Origin: JACXTP01 sp963827905
GTDB taxonomy: Archaea; Thermoplasmatota; Thermoplasmata; Methanomassiliicoccales; UBA472
DNA length: 64,000 nucleotides
Direction of reading: 5' to 3'
NCBI GenBank assembly: GCA_963827905.1
Contig: CAWHCB010000007.1
Coordinates: forward strand, 62,001-126,000
The position numbers and the translations under genes were made by a program. Under the pieces are notes generated by a model. That model ran no database searches. It was not told where the DNA came from and was given only the letters and a program-made list of their open reading frames with translations. Positions 17,416 to 27,473 of this stretch are shown in pieces. Each line of letters opens with the position of its first letter. Within the stretch, counting starts at the first letter, position 1.

Positions 17416-17448
17416 TGCTTGCGCTCGACGATGGTGCTTAGGCAATAG

Positions 17449-17456
17449 TATTAATA
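17449..17456 (+). promoter_or_regulatory. TATA box of the TFS gene
   Basis: TATTAATA lies 27-34 bases before the ATG at 17483, so the TFS transcript is probably leaderless. Confidence 0.55.
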
Positions 17457-17482
17457 GGCAGTTCTAATTTTCGAGCGTTCAC

Positions 17483-17797
17483 ATGTTCTGCCCCGAATGC
17501 AAATCCTTGATGTTCCCCCAGAAGGTGGATGGCAAGAACCTTCTCTTTTGCAAGAAATGCCAGAAACATCTGGCCTTCGAGAAGGATGAATGCTATGTCG
17601 CCAGCAAGAAAAGAGATAAGGAGATGCTGGTGGTGGAAAGCAACGCGGCCACTTTGCCCAAGGCCAAGGTGGAGTGCCCCAAATGTCTTCACAATGAGGC
17701 GTTCTGGGTTCTGAGACAGACCCGCGCCGCCGATGAGCCCGAGACCAAGATCTATCGTTGCGTCAAGTGTCAGCATTCCTGGCGCGAGTACGGCTGA
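17483..17797 (+). CDS. tfs: Transcription factor S (TFIIS-like cleavage factor)
   Basis: A 104-residue protein with an N-terminal ribbon (MFCPECKSLMFP, LLFCKKCQK) and a C-terminal TFIIS ribbon (CPKCLHNEAFW, YRCVKCQHSW). The acidic hairpin QTRAADEPET carries the Asp-Glu pair that stimulates RNA cleavage by stalled RNA polymerase. Length and both zinc sites are complete. It lies upstream of PCNA on the same strand, but PCNA has its own TATA box. Confidence 0.95.
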   Translation: MFCPECKSLMFPQKVDGKNLLFCKKCQKHLAFEKDECYVASKKRDKEMLVVESNAATLPKAKVECPKCLHNEAFWVLRQTRAADEPETKIYRCVKCQHSWREYG

Positions 17798-17834
17798 TCC
17801 CCGTTATTTCATCGTCCATTACCCTTAAAAGAAG

Positions 17835-17874
17835 GATTATAATACATCATTCCATTACTGCATGGAAAGGGGAG
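17835..17874 (+). promoter_or_regulatory. PCNA promoter and ribosome site
   Basis: GATTATAATA at 17835-17844 is a TATA box 35 bases before the start, and AGGGGAG at 17868-17874 is a ribosome site four bases before the ATG. This gene therefore has a short leader, unlike its leaderless neighbours. Confidence 0.5.
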
Positions 17875-17878
17875 ATAG

Positions 17879-18616
17879 ATGTTCCAAGCCAAGCTGAAGT
17901 CCGAGACGCTCAAGGGCGTCGTGGACGTCGTTTCAACTCTCATCGATGAAGCCAAGTTCAAGATCGACGCCAACGGCATCTCGTTGAAGGCGGTGGACCC
18001 GGCCCACGTGGCGATGATCGACCTGCACCTCGACAAGGCGGCCTTCGAACAATTCTCGGCCAACGATACCGAGCTGGGCATCGACCTGGACAAACTGCGG
18101 GACGTCATACGCCTGGCCAAGTCGGGGGACCTCATCGAGATGCGCCAGGACGAGGAGCGCAATCGGCTGGTCATCGCCGTGGGCAACGTCACCAGGCGCA
18201 TGAACCTGGTCTCGACCGAGGGCATGTCCGACCCCAAGGTGCCCAACCTCACCCTGCCCGCCAAGGTGTCAGTGAACGTCGAGGAGCTGCAGAGGGGCAT
18301 CAAGGCGGCCGAATCGATATCCGACCATATCGCCCTGAACGCCAACCCGGATGGCTTCGAGCTCATCTCCGAAGGCGACACCGACCTGGTCAGCCTGAAG
18401 CTGCCCCGGGACATATTGGTGGCCTTGGACTGCAAGGAGCCCATCCGCAGCTTGTTCCCCATGGACTACTTCTCGAACATGATCCGGGCCATCCCATCAG
18501 GGACCGTGGTGCAGATCAACCTCGGAAACGACCTGCCACTCAAACTGGACTTTGAGATCGCAGGGGGCAAGGGAAGGACCAAGTACCTCCTCGCGCCGAG
18601 GATCGAGAACGATTAG
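17879..18616 (+). CDS. pcn: DNA polymerase sliding clamp (PCNA)
   Basis: A 245-residue clamp, normal for archaeal PCNA. It begins MFQAKLKSETLKGVVDVVS and contains GISLKAVDPAHVAMIDLHL, the interdomain stretch and the closing FEIAGGKGRTKYLLAPRIE. It forms a trimeric ring that holds polymerases, ligase and FEN1 on DNA. The stop overlaps the convergent HD-domain gene by four bases. No frame break. Confidence 0.96.
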   Translation: MFQAKLKSETLKGVVDVVSTLIDEAKFKIDANGISLKAVDPAHVAMIDLHLDKAAFEQFSANDTELGIDLDKLRDVIRLAKSGDLIEMRQDEERNRLVIAVGNVTRRMNLVSTEGMSDPKVPNLTLPAKVSVNVEELQRGIKAAESISDHIALNANPDGFELISEGDTDLVSLKLPRDILVALDCKEPIRSLFPMDYFSNMIRAIPSGTVVQINLGNDLPLKLDFEIAGGKGRTKYLLAPRIEND

Positions 18617-19389
18617 AACTGGATGCACTCCACGATCCTTTTCTCTTCCTTGGGGACACGGGTCACCACCGTGATCTTGTCCCTGATCCCCGATTTTTCT
18701 ATCTTGTCCTTGAACAGCTCATCTATCTGATAGATTCCAGCGGAGTTGTTCATCTCTATCTCGATCAGGATGGGCGTGGTGGTGCCCTGGGACACCCGCA
18801 CCTTGTCGATGGCCAAAGCCGAGACGGAGTGTATGTTCACCCTCCCCGCCTGGAATGGGATGCGCGCCCTTCCCTTCTCCATGTCAAGGGAATCGGCCAC
18901 TCTCACGATGCCCCCCTCCAGGGTGAGCGGCAGCACATCCTCGCGATGAGCGATGATGCAGTGGAGGACCTCGGCCATGATGATGGTGGCCACCTCCCCC
19001 TCGTAAAGTCCTTCCAGCAGGCGTTTAATGATGGGCGGGGCGAGGATGAGGGAGAACTCCTCGTGGCGGTCGCGATGGATGGCGTGGCCGATGTCGTGCA
19101 GGGCGGAGGCTAGGAGGACCACCACATACGCTTCCTCCACGGTCAGCTTGTAGTCCTTGACGATGCTGGGCTGCATCCCTTCCTTGACCAGGATGTCCAG
19201 CATGCGCAGGGCCATCTTGGTGACGATGCGGATGTGCACCGGGCCATGGTCATTGAAGCCGAGACGATCGATGGCGGTTATGTTGGAGGCCTTCCAGAGC
19301 GTCCTCACCTCGACGTCGGCGTTCAATCTTTCCAGCACCTGGGACAACTTCTCGTAGCTACGGTGGGATGGATCAAGGGACAAGGCCAT
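18613..19389 (-). CDS. HD-domain phosphohydrolase-like protein
   Basis: HD-superfamily metal ligands are visible: His in NDHGPVHIRI, HD in ASALHDIGHAIHRDRHEE, His in HCIIAHRED and Asp in VRVADSLDMEKGRARI. These proteins usually hydrolyse phosphate esters of nucleotides; the substrate is unknown. The frame is open to 19494, but I prefer the Met at 19389 (MALSLDPSHRSYEKL, about 258 residues) because the upstream part is not domain-like and crowds the promoter of the divergent transketolase gene. Confidence 0.75.
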   Translation of the reverse strand: MALSLDPSHRSYEKLSQVLERLNADVEVRTLWKASNITAIDRLGFNDHGPVHIRIVTKMALRMLDILVKEGMQPSIVKDYKLTVEEAYVVVLLASALHDIGHAIHRDRHEEFSLILAPPIIKRLLEGLYEGEVATIIMAEVLHCIIAHREDVLPLTLEGGIVRVADSLDMEKGRARIPFQAGRVNIHSVSALAIDKVRVSQGTTTPILIEIEMNNSAGIYQIDELFKDKIEKSGIRDKITVVTRVPKEEKRIVECIQF

Positions 19390-19543
19390 GGAGGGAGATA
19401 TCCTCGTTGAGGCTCTTAACCATGCCCCTGGATTCTGGGGGTTGGTCCAAAATCTTTTTAACAGCAACCCGATTATCTTGTCACCCCATCCCATCCTTTC
19501 GAGGTGTTATTTATTGGACGCTGTCAATGATGAGACCATCAGG

Positions 19544-20350
19544 ATGTTAGAGACCAAGGCCAACCGGCTGCGGAGGCATGTCATCAAGATGACCTTCGAG
19601 GCTGGGTCGGGACATCCCGGCGGTTCACTGTCATCGGCGGACATCGTCACCGCCCTGTTCTTCAACTTCATGCGGCACCGGCCTGAGGAACCCCAATGGC
19701 CAGACCGGGACCGCTTCGTGCTTTCCAAGGGACACTGCGCCCCGGTGCTATATGCCGCCTTGGCAGAGAGCGGATACCTCCCGCCAGAGGAGCTGCTCAC
19801 CCTGCGCAAGATCAGCTGCCGCCTGCAGGGACATCCCTGTCGCACCAAGACGCCTGGGGTGGAGATGTCCACCGGCTCGCTCGGTCAGGGCCTTAGCATC
19901 GCCAACGGCATGGCCTTGGCGGCGCGCCTTGACAAACGCGACTATCATGTCTACTGCCTCTGCGGGGACGGGGAGATGCAAGAGGGCCAGATATGGGAGG
20001 CGGCCATGCTGGCGGCCCATTACAGATTGGACAACGTCACATGCATCGTGGACCGGAACGGTCTGCAGATCGACGGTCCCACCGAGAAGGTGATGTCGCT
20101 CGAACCCCTGGCGGACAAATGGAAGGGGTTCGGTTGGAACGTCATCCATTGCGAGGGCAATGACATCAAGGATGTGCTCAAGGCCCTGGCCCACGCCAAG
20201 GTCCATAAGGGCGGACCTTCGGTCATAATCGCCCGCACCGTCAAGGGAAAGGGCGTCTCGTTCATGGAGAACAACGTGGCCTTCCACGGCAAGTCCACCA
20301 GTCGGGAGGAGACCGAGAAGGCCTTGAAAGAGCTGGGGGAGATAGATTGA
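19544..20350 (+). CDS. Transketolase, N-terminal (TPP-binding) subunit
   Basis: About 268 residues forming the TPP-pyrophosphate half of a split transketolase, as in many archaea. Motifs: GSGHPGGSLSSADIVTALFF, SKGHCAPVLYAAL, STGSLGQGLSIANGMA and the TPP motif CGDGEMQEGQIWEAAMLAA with NVTCIVDRNGLQ. I chose the ATG at 19544 (MLETKANRLRRHVIK); the frame is open upstream but not conserved. The stop overlaps the start of the C-terminal subunit by four bases. With the next two genes it provides non-oxidative pentose phosphate reactions. Confidence 0.92.
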   Translation: MLETKANRLRRHVIKMTFEAGSGHPGGSLSSADIVTALFFNFMRHRPEEPQWPDRDRFVLSKGHCAPVLYAALAESGYLPPEELLTLRKISCRLQGHPCRTKTPGVEMSTGSLGQGLSIANGMALAARLDKRDYHVYCLCGDGEMQEGQIWEAAMLAAHYRLDNVTCIVDRNGLQIDGPTEKVMSLEPLADKWKGFGWNVIHCEGNDIKDVLKALAHAKVHKGGPSVIIARTVKGKGVSFMENNVAFHGKSTSREETEKALKELGEID

Positions 20351-21295
20351 AGCGGCCGGTCATGCAGCAAAGGAAGGAGTACGGAAGGGCCCTGGTCGAC
20401 CTGGGCAAGGTGCGCGAGGACGTCGTGGTCCTGGACGCCGACCTGTCCGGTTCCACCCGAACCGCCGATTTCGCTAAGGCCTATCCGCATCGATTCTTCA
20501 ATTGTGGCATCGCGGAGGCCAACATGATCGGCACCGCCGCCGGTCTGGCCGCCTCGGGAAAGGTGGCGTTCGCATCCACCTTCGCGGTCTTCGCCACTGG
20601 CCGCTGCTGGGACCAGATAAGGCAGTCGGTGGCCTACCCGGATCTGAACGTGAAGATCGTGGCCACGCACGCTGGGATAAGCGTCGGACCGGACGGTGCC
20701 TCCCACCAGACCATGGAGGACCTGGCCCTGATGCGCACCATCCCCAACATGACGGTAGTATGCCCGGCGGACGGCCCGGAGACCTACAAGGCCACCTTCG
20801 CCTTGGCGGAAACAGAGGGGCCATGCTACATGAGGATGGGACGTTCCGACGTGCCTGTGATCACCGACAAAGATACACCCTTCCAGATCGGCAAGGGGCA
20901 GTTGCTCCGCGACGGTGACGACGTCGCCCTGGTCGGCACCGGCCAGATGGTGGCCGCCTGCCTGGAGGCCGCCGAGGTGCTCAAGGCCGAAGGGCGTCTC
21001 CGCCCGGGTCATCAACATCAGCACCATCAAACCGCTGGACGAGGCCCTGCTGGTCAAGGCCGCCAAGGAGACCGGTTGCATCGTCACCGCCGAGGAGCAC
21101 AACCGGCTCAGTGGGCTCGGGGCGGCCGTGGCCACCTGTCTGGTGGAGAGGGTCAATGTCCCCATTCAAATAGTGGGCATGGACGATGTCTTCGGCGAGT
21201 CGGGGGAGAGCGACGAGCTGTTGATGAAATATGGGCTGACCGCGGAGAGCGTGGTCGACTCCGCCCGCATAGCCATCAGGAGGCGAACGAGATGA
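20347..21295 (+). CDS. Transketolase, C-terminal subunit (one frame break)
   Basis: This is the pyrimidine-binding and C-terminal half: VVVLDADLSGSTRTADFAKA, FFNCGIAEANMIGTAAGLA, GPDGASHQTMEDLALMR and later VINISTIKPLD and GCIVTAEEHN. One extra G in GAAGGGCGTC near 20992 breaks the frame; removing it restores LKAEGVSARVINISTIKP and a protein of about 315 residues. By accident the uncorrected frame reads on into the transaldolase gene, giving a false fusion. Its TGA overlaps the ATG of transaldolase. Confidence 0.92.
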
Positions 21296-21939
21296 AGATA
21301 TTCATAGACACCGCGAACATCGAGCAGATCAAGGAAGTGAACAGCTGGGGCATCCTGGACGGAGTCACCACCAACCCATCGTTGGTGGCCAAGGAGAGCA
21401 AGGACTTCGCCACCCTGGTGGATGAGATATGCCAGGTGGTCGACGGGCCTATAAGCGTCGAGGCCGTCTCGTGCAAAGCGGAGGACATCGTGCCGGAGGC
21501 CCGCAAGCTGGCGCGCATCCACAAGAACATCGTGGTCAAGATCCCCATGAACGAGGAGGGCCTGAAGGCCACCAAGGTCCTGGCCCAGGAAGGCATCCGG
21601 GTCAACGTCACGCTCATTTTCAGCGCCAACCAGGCCTTGCTCGCCGCCAAGGCCGGGGCCGCTTACGTCTCGCCCTTCGTGGGTCGGCTCGATGATGTGG
21701 GCCAGAACGGCATGGACCTCATAGGCGAGATCATGGACATCTACGAGAACTATGATTTCGACACCGAGGTCATCGTGGCAAGTGTCAGGGACCCCATACA
21801 TGTCACGGAGGCGGCGCGCATGGGGGCGGACGTGGCCACCATACCCTTTGACGTCCTGAAGAAGATGTTCCGCCACCCGCTCACCGATGCTGGGATCGAG
21901 CGGTTCCTCAAGGACTGGGAGAAGGTCTGCAAGCGGTGA
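21292..21939 (+). CDS. tal: Transaldolase (short MipB/TalC type)
   Basis: A 215-residue barrel enzyme of the short transaldolase/fructose-6-phosphate aldolase family: MKIFIDTANIEQIKEVNSWG, DGVTTNPSLVAKE, NIVVKIPMNEEGLKA with the Schiff-base Lys, NVTLIFSANQALLAAKAGA and YVSPFVGRLDDVG. The ATG overlaps the end of the transketolase C subunit. Together these three genes interconvert pentose, triose and hexose phosphates. No frame break. Confidence 0.94.
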   Translation: MKIFIDTANIEQIKEVNSWGILDGVTTNPSLVAKESKDFATLVDEICQVVDGPISVEAVSCKAEDIVPEARKLARIHKNIVVKIPMNEEGLKATKVLAQEGIRVNVTLIFSANQALLAAKAGAAYVSPFVGRLDDVGQNGMDLIGEIMDIYENYDFDTEVIVASVRDPIHVTEAARMGADVATIPFDVLKKMFRHPLTDAGIERFLKDWEKVCKR

Positions 21940-22006
21940 GGTCCGGGCCTCTGGTCCAGCCCAGGCAATGATTATCTAGCTTGAGGGCCCTCTTTTTCGT
22001 CCGACC

Positions 22007-22966
22007 ATGGAGAGACGGAAGCTGGAGCTGTCGGCATTGGTCCTGATGTTGGTCAGCGTGCTTGCCGTCGTGATTTTGGTGGCGAACCTGGATGACACCG
22101 ACCTAGGAGGGAACGATGGTTCCAGCCAGGAGATGGTGGACGATATCGTCAATGGCCTCCTGCCGATCGCCCTGGTATTGGCCGGCGTCTTGTTCGTCTA
22201 CATCGTCATATCGGTGTTCAGCAAGCGTACCCGGATGAGGGGGCCGGCCCAGAAGGAAGGTGGAAGCTCCATCCTGCCTCTTTTCATAATGATGGTCGGG
22301 ATCGCCATCTGTGCGTTGGTACTACTATTACGCCGGACCGCTGGGGGGGACCCTGACATCGATGGGGGCAACAGCACCAATGGGACAGACGGTGGCGCCG
22401 ATGAGTGGCGATGGAAGCGGCACCACGTACAACTCGTTCACGCTCATCGGAGTGCTGGCCTTAGTGATCATCATAATGATCCCCCTGGTTCGTTACCTCA
22501 AGGGGCAAGGTGGCGTTCACCAGGGACAAGAACACCGCCCGAGCCAGCTTGAGCAGGTCGAGGTCCTGGACCAGGCAATGTTGGACATCGGTTACGGCAC
22601 GGGCGACCTCCGAGAAACGATATTGCGTGCCTATTATGAGATGTGCCGCCTTATCCCCAGTTCGCAGTGGACCATGAGGCGCTTACCCCCAGGGAATTCG
22701 CCGAGCTTTCCGTTAGAGATCTGGGGTGGCCCGAAAAGGCGGTCCGCGGCCTGACGGAGGTCTTCGAGGTGGCCCGTTATAGCCAACATGATCTGGGGGA
22801 TGAGGACAGGGCCAAGGCGTTGCGTTGCCTGGCCGAGATAAAGGAGAAAGTTGCGCCGGAGGTGACGGAGCTCTGTCGGAACTGCCGATGCCATCAAGGG
22901 ATGAGGAGGGCTCATCGGCCGGCCTTGGTCGGACCTTGGGGGCCTTGCTTTTGGTCATTACCCTGA
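22007..22966 (+). CDS. DUF4129-type membrane protein (two frame breaks)
   Basis: Three hydrophobic helices (LVLMLVSVLAVVILVANL, then around residues 50-70 and 85-105) precede a Gly/Asp/Thr-rich linker, a further helix (TLIGVLALVIIIMIPLV) and a soluble C-terminal domain of DUF4129 type (RAYYEMCRL, HEALTPREFAEL, LTEVFEVARYS). One extra base near 22402 and one missing base near 22653 split it; the two cancel, leaving about 319 residues. The end overlaps the next gene by about 80 bases, so a further error near the stop is possible. DUF4129 proteins commonly sit with MoxR and DUF58 genes, as here. Confidence 0.7.
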
Positions 22967-23466
22967 TCGTGTTCGCCATCGTCCTGTTCCTCCCTTTCGT
23001 TTCGGATAGCTGGTCCGATCCCTGGGGTCGCTTCCTTATGTTCCTGGTGGTCCTTGGGGTGTTGCTGTTGGTGTTGGTGCGCCTTGCCATGCCTAGAAAG
23101 GAAGAGAGGGTGGTCAGCGAGGCGATGGACATCGAGATCCGAAAGGAGGATGTGGAGACGTTCATGGAGCTCGCCATCGAAGGGCAGCCATATAGCCAAT
23201 TGAACGTTTACATGGAACTGAAGCACGCCCTCATGAACCGTGTGAGGGTGCGAAGGAACCTGAGCGAGGATAGGTGGGTCTACGTCCTATCCAATCCTAA
23301 TGTGCTGCAGAGGTTGGTCGACGACCCCGACCTCTACCGCCTGACGATGTTGGAGGACAGAGGCACGATCAACCTGGTCCAGTACCAGAGGTTGGGCGTG
23401 GTCATAGGGGATGGTTTCTTGGAACGCTATGAGGAGCTTTTGAGGAAGGTGGAACAGTGGTCATGA
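22888..23466 (+). CDS. Two-helix membrane protein of the MoxR cluster
   Basis: About 192 residues. Two hydrophobic helices (GALLLVITLIVFAIVLFLPF and FLMFLVVLGVLLLVLVRLA) are followed by a soluble ~120-residue domain (IRKEDVETFMELAIEG, LKHALMNRVRVRR, WVYVLSNPNVLQRL). No family recognised. It lies between the DUF4129-type gene and moxR and its stop overlaps the moxR start, so it belongs to the same unit. The ATG at 22888 is the first after the preceding domain ends. Confidence 0.55.
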   Translation: MPSRDEEGSSAGLGRTLGALLLVITLIVFAIVLFLPFVSDSWSDPWGRFLMFLVVLGVLLLVLVRLAMPRKEERVVSEAMDIEIRKEDVETFMELAIEGQPYSQLNVYMELKHALMNRVRVRRNLSEDRWVYVLSNPNVLQRLVDDPDLYRLTMLEDRGTINLVQYQRLGVVIGDGFLERYEELLRKVEQWS

Positions 23467-24414
23467 GCATGAGCGAGGTCAGCAAGGTCTGCGCCGCAGT
23501 CATCGATGAGGTGGGCAAGACCATCGTGGGAAAGAGGGAGGTCATGGAGCGGGTAATGCTGTGCGTGCTCGCCGATGGTCACGTGCTCTTCGAGGACTAC
23601 CCAGGACTGGCCAAGACGATGATGGCCAACTGTTTCGCCCAGGCCCTGGGTTGCGAGTTCAAGCGGGTGCAGTTCACCCCGGACCTATTGCCGGCTGACA
23701 TCACGGGAAGCTATGTTTTGGACCGAAGGGACTCGAGCTTCACCCTGCGCAAGGGACCCGTGTTCACCAACGTCCTTTTGGCAGATGAGATCAACCGCGC
23801 CCCTCCGAAGACGCAGGCGGCGCTATTGGAGGCGATGCAGGAGCGCCAGGTCACGCTGGAGGGAGAGACACATCGAACTTACGAAGCCATTCCTGGTCAT
23901 GGCCACCCAGAACCCCATCGAATATGAGGGCACGTACCCACTGCCTGAGGCCCAGATCGACCGTTTCCTCATCCGCACCGCTGTCGGCTATCCGTCCAAG
24001 GAGGAGGAGTCGTTGATCCTCATGCGGAGGAAGGCGCGGGGCAGGGAGGAGCCGAACGTGCAACGGGTCATCGGGGCGGAGATGGTACTGGAGTTGCAGA
24101 GGGCGGTGGAGTCCGTCCACATGGAGGATGTCATCAACGATTACATCGTGGGGATAGTGAGCGCCACCCGCTCCCACTCCCAGGTAGAGGTGGGGGCCAG
24201 CCCCCGCGGTTCGCTGGCCTTGATGAAGTTGGCCTCTGCCAACGCCGCCATGGCCGGAAGGGACTTCGTGATACCGGACGACGTGAAGCGCGTGGCGGTG
24301 CCCGCCCTGGCGCACCGCCTGGTGCTGGCAGCGGACCCCTGGGTCCGTGGCGTCAGGCCGGAACAGGTGGTGGAGTCGGTCCTGAAAGAGACCCCGGTCC
24401 CAAAGGTAGGATGA
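23463..24414 (+). CDS. MoxR-family AAA+ ATPase (one frame break)
   Basis: About 316 residues after correction. The Walker A position reads EDYPGLAKTMMA, a MoxR-typical form; Walker B is VLLADEINRAPPKTQAALLEAMQE, and MATQNPIEYEGTYPLPEAQ is the family signature. One extra A in CATCGAACTT near 23876 breaks the frame; removing it gives THRLTKPFLVMATQNP. MoxR ATPases act as chaperones that insert metal or mature partners, usually with DUF58/VWA proteins encoded next to them, as here. A GTG two codons earlier is an alternative start. Confidence 0.9.
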
Positions 24415-24415
24415 G

Positions 24416-25673
24416 TTGCGCTCCCTGGCAAGCGTGGGCCTGCTTGGTCTGGCCTGCTGCATTCTGATGATCGGGGTGGCCTTGCGCGACGGTGCGCTGC
24501 TGAGCTTGCTCCTCCCTCTCCTTCTCCTCCTGATCCTGGAGAGGGCCACCGCGACCGGTCCCCTGGGATCGGTGGAGGTGGAATGGATGCCCTTGGAGGA
24601 GGGAAAGTTCATGGAAGGGGACGAAGTGGACCTTTTCCTCAAGATGATGAGCCATGGTCTCAACGGTTCGGTGTTGGTCGATGTTTCACTGCCGTCCGAT
24701 GTCGTGGTGGAGGAGGGGAGGGGCAGCTTTTCGCTATGGTTGCGGCCAGGTGAGGAGAGGATGCTCAAATACCATCTCTCCCTTCCGCGCCGGGGCAACT
24801 ATCGCTTCGGCCCCGTGCATGTCCGACGTCTCGACCTTCTCCACATGAGGATGGAGGAGAGGGACCTGGATAAGGTCACTAGCCTGAAGGTCATGCCGAT
24901 CATATATGATCTGAGGCGATGCGACCTGATGCCTTCGAAGGTCCGCCAGCATTCTGGGAACGTCCGCTCCCGAATGCTCGGTGCCGGTTCAGAGTTCTTC
25001 GGCCTGAGGGACTATTTGTCCGGAGACCCATGGCGGACCATCAACTGGAAGGCCTCGGCCCGCTCCGGTCCGTTGGTGGTCAATGAGCATGAGAGCGAAC
25101 GCAGCGGGGATGTGGTGGTGGTGCTGGACGCCAGGGAGGAGGCGAGCGGCAAGGTGAGGAGCATGGACCTGGTGGACCATGAGGTGAGCGCCGCGGCCAG
25201 CTTCTCCGGAGTTCTATCTCCGGCAACGCGACCGGGTCGGGCTCATGGTCCTTTCCGACCATGTCGAACTGATCAAACCGTCCTTCGGTCGCCGCCAGTT
25301 CTACCGCATAGTGGAGACCTTGACCGAAGTAAGGCCGGCCGGGGAGCGGTCGAGCATAAGCATCAGATTGGCCATGCAACGCTTCTTCTCCCCCCAGTCC
25401 TTGATCCTTTACATCACGCCATTGGACGACGAGTCGACCATCCAGGTCATCAAGGAGCTGTCGGTGAGGGGTTTCCAGGTCGTGGTGGTCTCCCCCTACA
25501 CCATGAGGAACGGTGACGATCTGGCGGATGACCTGGATTTCCGCCTGAGGCGTTTGAATCGGGAGGATAGGGTCTTCGACCTGCGCCGCTTCTGCCATGT
25601 GGTGGATTGGGACACCTCTCAACCGTTGTCCCGTTATGTGGTGAGGGTGAGGGGGTGGCATCTACGAGGATGA
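24416..25673 (+). CDS. DUF58 (VWA-like) protein, partner of MoxR (one frame break)
   Basis: A TTG start one base after the moxR stop. Two N-terminal helices (around residues 5-40) precede a beta-rich domain, the DUF58 signature GLRDYLSGDPWRTINWKASA with LVVNEHESERSGDVVVVLDA, and a VWA-like C-terminal part (DRVGLMVLSDHVELIKP, LILYITPLDDES). One extra base near 25220 splits it; about 418 residues after correction. Its TGA overlaps the ATG of the next gene. DUF58 proteins work with MoxR ATPases at the membrane; the target here is unknown. Confidence 0.85.
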
Positions 25674-26246
25674 CCCCTAAGGACGCCTACACGGCTTTGG
25701 TCGGACTGAGCATGGCCATGCTCCTGGTGCCAGCTAGCATCGTCCTTATGGTGAGCATCGAGGAGGAGGGTTTCCGATGGACCCTCCAGGTCGCCCTGGT
25801 GGGGTCCCTCCTGTTGGCGGTCATCGGGGTCTTCGGGTCGAGGCATCGTTTCTTCCTCCTCGGGGCAGGGATGGTGACGGTCCTCACGGTGGTGGTGCTG
25901 GCCATCGATGGTGGCTTCGGGGTGCTGGTCCTCCAGCTGGTTTTCCTGAGCTGTATCCTGGGCACTTTGCTAGGAGCTCGATTGGTCCGCACCAAACGTT
26001 ACCTGGTGCCGGAGGGCGATGTTTGGCCAGAGGTGGACGAGGAGGTGGTCGATGGCATGTGGCGCATGGCCTTGGACCACGGTCTGCGGGTGGGAGCGGC
26101 GTTCCTGCTGGCTTTGATGTTGCATAGCGGTCTCTTTGCTGTTCAGCCTAGGCAGCGCGCCGTTGCTGCTGGTGGTGGTTCTGATAGTGGTCGTGGTCAT
26201 TTCACTGTTCATCGCATTGCGGGCGTTGGACCGGTCAGAAAGTTAG
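25670..26246 (+). CDS. Membrane protein closing the MoxR cluster (one frame break)
   Basis: About 191 residues with several hydrophobic helices (residues ~8-30, 40-58, 62-80 and 82-105, plus two near the C terminus). One extra base near 26140 hides the last helix; removing it gives SLGSAPLLLVVVLIVVVV and a stop TAG at 26244. Uncorrected, the frame runs on into geranylgeranyl reductase and looks like a fusion. The ATG overlaps the DUF58 stop. No family recognised. Confidence 0.6.
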
Positions 26247-26275
26247 ATTATCGGGAGCGTGTCTTCCTGGAGCCG

Positions 26276-27447
26276 ATGGATTGCGATGTGGCCATTGTGG
26301 GCGGGGGCCCGGCCGGTTGCCTGACCGCTGCCAACCTGCCCCGCTCCCTTAGGACCCTGATATTCGAGGAGCATGAGCGGACAGGGGTGCCTACCCAGTG
26401 TGCTGGACTGGTGACGGAGCGAGTGGTCCGTTCGGTCGGGGCGGAAGGCACGATGCTCAACCGGATCGATGGGGCTGTGCATCCATTTCCCTGACGGAAG
26501 GGTGCTCCGTCTCAAGGCGGACGTCACCAAGGCGGTGGTGGTGGACCGCAGGCTTTTCGACGAGCGCTGCCGGGACCTGGCGGTGAAGGCGGGGGCGGAA
26601 TACCTCCACAACCATCATTTCACTGGACTGGAAAGGGGAACGAACGGGATCGCGGTGAAGGTGGGGCATGGGCATCTGGAACTGACCTGCCGATCCAGAG
26701 CTGGTGGTCGGTGCGGACGGCTTTCGCTCCGATGTGGGGAGGGCGTGCGGACTGCCTGGGCCCAAGGAGTTGCTGCGCGGCATCCAGGTGGACCTGGAGG
26801 GCGAATGGGAGGAGGCGAGCTCCGTCGGCGTGCATCTCGGCCACGGAACGGCCCCGGGCTTCTTCGCCTGGACCATCCCCTGCGGGGACTTCGTCCGGGT
26901 GGGGCTCTGCGTTCCGGACGGGGGCGAGAACCCGAACCATTACCTGCAACCGTTCTTGAGCAAAATGAAACTGGACACGAGGAAAAGGAGGGCCATCTAT
27001 TCCGGGGCCGTGCCCTTGGGCCCCCCGGGGCGCTTCGTCGAGGAAAGGGTGCTTCTGGTCGGCGATGCGGCCGGCCAGGTGAAACCGTTGAGCGGTGGAG
27101 GGCTCTTCACCGGACTGGAAGGGGCACGCTTGGCGGCGAAGACCATATCCTCCGCGTTCGCAACCACGGAGCTGGACCTGAGGTCGCTAAGACGTTACGA
27201 GAGGGAATGGCGTTCCGGATTGGGCCGGGAGATCGAGAGAGGCTACCGGGTGCGCAAGGCCTTCCTCAAGCTCGACGATGACGACCTGAACGAGGTGGGA
27301 AGGCTGCTCGACAAGGAGGAGGTGCGGGCGATCCTGAGCACTGGCGACATCGACCACCCGACAGAGCTGGCCCCATCCGTGCTGCGGCGGGCGCCTGGCC
27401 TGCTGCGCTTCTCGCCCCAGGTGCTCAGCTCCTTGCTGTTGGGGTAA
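26276..27447 (+). CDS. Geranylgeranyl reductase family FAD oxidoreductase (two frame breaks)
   Basis: The N terminus MDCDVAIVGGGPAGCLTAAN is an FAD-binding Rossmann motif, followed by GVPTQCAGLV, LVVGADGFRSDVGRACG and the C-terminal FAD motif VLLVGDAAGQVKPLSGGGL. These enzymes saturate the isoprenoid chains of archaeal lipids or related prenyl groups. One extra G in the GGGG run near 26473 and one extra base near 26688 split it into three frames; the corrected protein is about 389 residues, normal for the family. It follows the MoxR cluster, with no obvious functional link. Confidence 0.88.
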
Positions 27448-27473
27448 GATGCCGTGGACCGGATCGCGCAAGG

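Noticed and set aside
20347..21939. Apparent transketolase-transaldolase fusion in one open frame
   Set aside because: The extra G near 20992 shifts transketolase into a frame that happens to match transaldolase. Between about 20996 and 21290 that frame has no transketolase sequence, while another frame does.
25670..26494. Apparent fusion of a membrane protein with geranylgeranyl reductase
   Set aside because: An extra base near 26140 hides the last helix and stop of the membrane protein; the reductase has its own ATG at 26276.
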